Source of the DNA: Sipunculus nudus | Taxonomy: Eukaryota; Annelida; Sipuncula; Golfingiida; Sipunculidae | DNA length: 64,000 nt | Assembly (NCBI GenBank): GCA_026874595.1 | Contig: CM049320.1 | Location: forward strand, 34,942,214 to 35,006,213 | Direction of reading: 5' to 3' | Notes under the pieces: model-generated | What the model was told of the DNA's origin: nothing | Database searches by the model: none | What the model saw: the letters and a program-made list of their open reading frames with translations, nothing else | Shown: piece by piece, positions 63,915 through 64,000 of the stretch | Layout: each line of letters begins with the position of its first letter | Position numbering within the stretch: position 1 is the stretch's first letter | Program-made: the position numbers and the translations under genes

Positions 63915-64000
63915 CAGCACGACAATAATATAAGGAAAGGCTGTTCAATGGCCCTGAGCAAGCATCTTCGATTGAATGTGCTATCCAAATTAAACGATCA
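63915..64000 (+). promoter_or_regulatory. Possible promoter block of unit 4
   Basis: CACGACAATAATATAAGGAA aligns with the TATA-like part of the unit 1 block, but the inverted CCAAT word is changed (CGATTGAATG). The leader donor lies outside the window. Confidence 0.25.

Larger units (their letters stand above)
61740..64000 (+). repeat. Tandem locus unit 4, 5' part only
   Basis: 61740-62100 resembles 33020-33360, and 63760-64000 resembles 860-1090 in unit 1 (GACACAATTATCTTGAAA, GCCACCAGCACGACAATAAT). The window ends before the leader exon. A gene copy may lie to the right. Confidence 0.6.

Overview
The window looks like animal nuclear DNA, most likely from a mollusc and probably a bivalve. 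It is AT-rich, with spliced genes whose introns use GT and AG borders, tRNA-derived SINEs, decayed LINEs, hairpin (foldback) DNA transposons, long (TA)n, (GT)n, (CAGA)n and (CT)n tracts and a minisatellite. The bivalve guess rests on repeats whose style I recognise (for example the TGACCTTGACCTTTGACCT element that runs into a CAGA tract near 44.3 kb). No bacterial operon, rRNA gene or CRISPR array was seen.

The backbone is a tandem array of one secreted-protein locus. Unit 1 (1-17450) and unit 2 (about 17451-33020) each carry an intact six-coding-exon gene. In both genes the exons are 61, 206, 134, 104, 186 and 275 nt with intron phases 1-0-2-1-1, giving 321 residues. Unit 3 (about 33020-61740) carries a decayed copy with stops, frameshifts, a lost acceptor and a lost donor, spread out by roughly 13 kb, 4 kb and 3 kb of extra DNA. 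Unit 4 begins near 61740 and shows only its 5' flank before the window ends, so the array continues to the right.

The predicted protein has a signal peptide, then a cysteine-rich region with two C-P-x-G-x(4)-x-C-S repeats that resembles the C-terminal cysteine-rich modules of PCSK9-type proteins, then one Sushi/CCP domain on a symmetric phase 1-1 exon, then one PAN/Apple domain. This suggests an extracellular binding protein, perhaps in recognition or adhesion; that role is inference. Copies A and B differ at 35 of 321 residues by hand count, 17 of them in the PAN exon, while all cysteines are kept.

Mobile DNA fills the introns and spacers. Unit 1 has a Tx1/L1-like LINE fragment in intron 2. 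Unit 2 has a hAT-like MITE in intron 1 and two foldback elements with related ACGG(T/C)GGCT ends. One of these begins 44 bp after the exon 3 donor and the other ends 22 bp before the exon 5 acceptor. Unit 3 holds a 6.7 kb inverted-repeat element (40536-47204) bordered on both sides by CCCCT, with one arm a long CT tract and the other a long AG tract. It also holds a 32-bp minisatellite of about 28 units and several smaller hairpin families. The right edge has a decayed CR1/jockey-like reverse transcriptase. Most open reading frames in these regions are translations of simple repeats, not genes.
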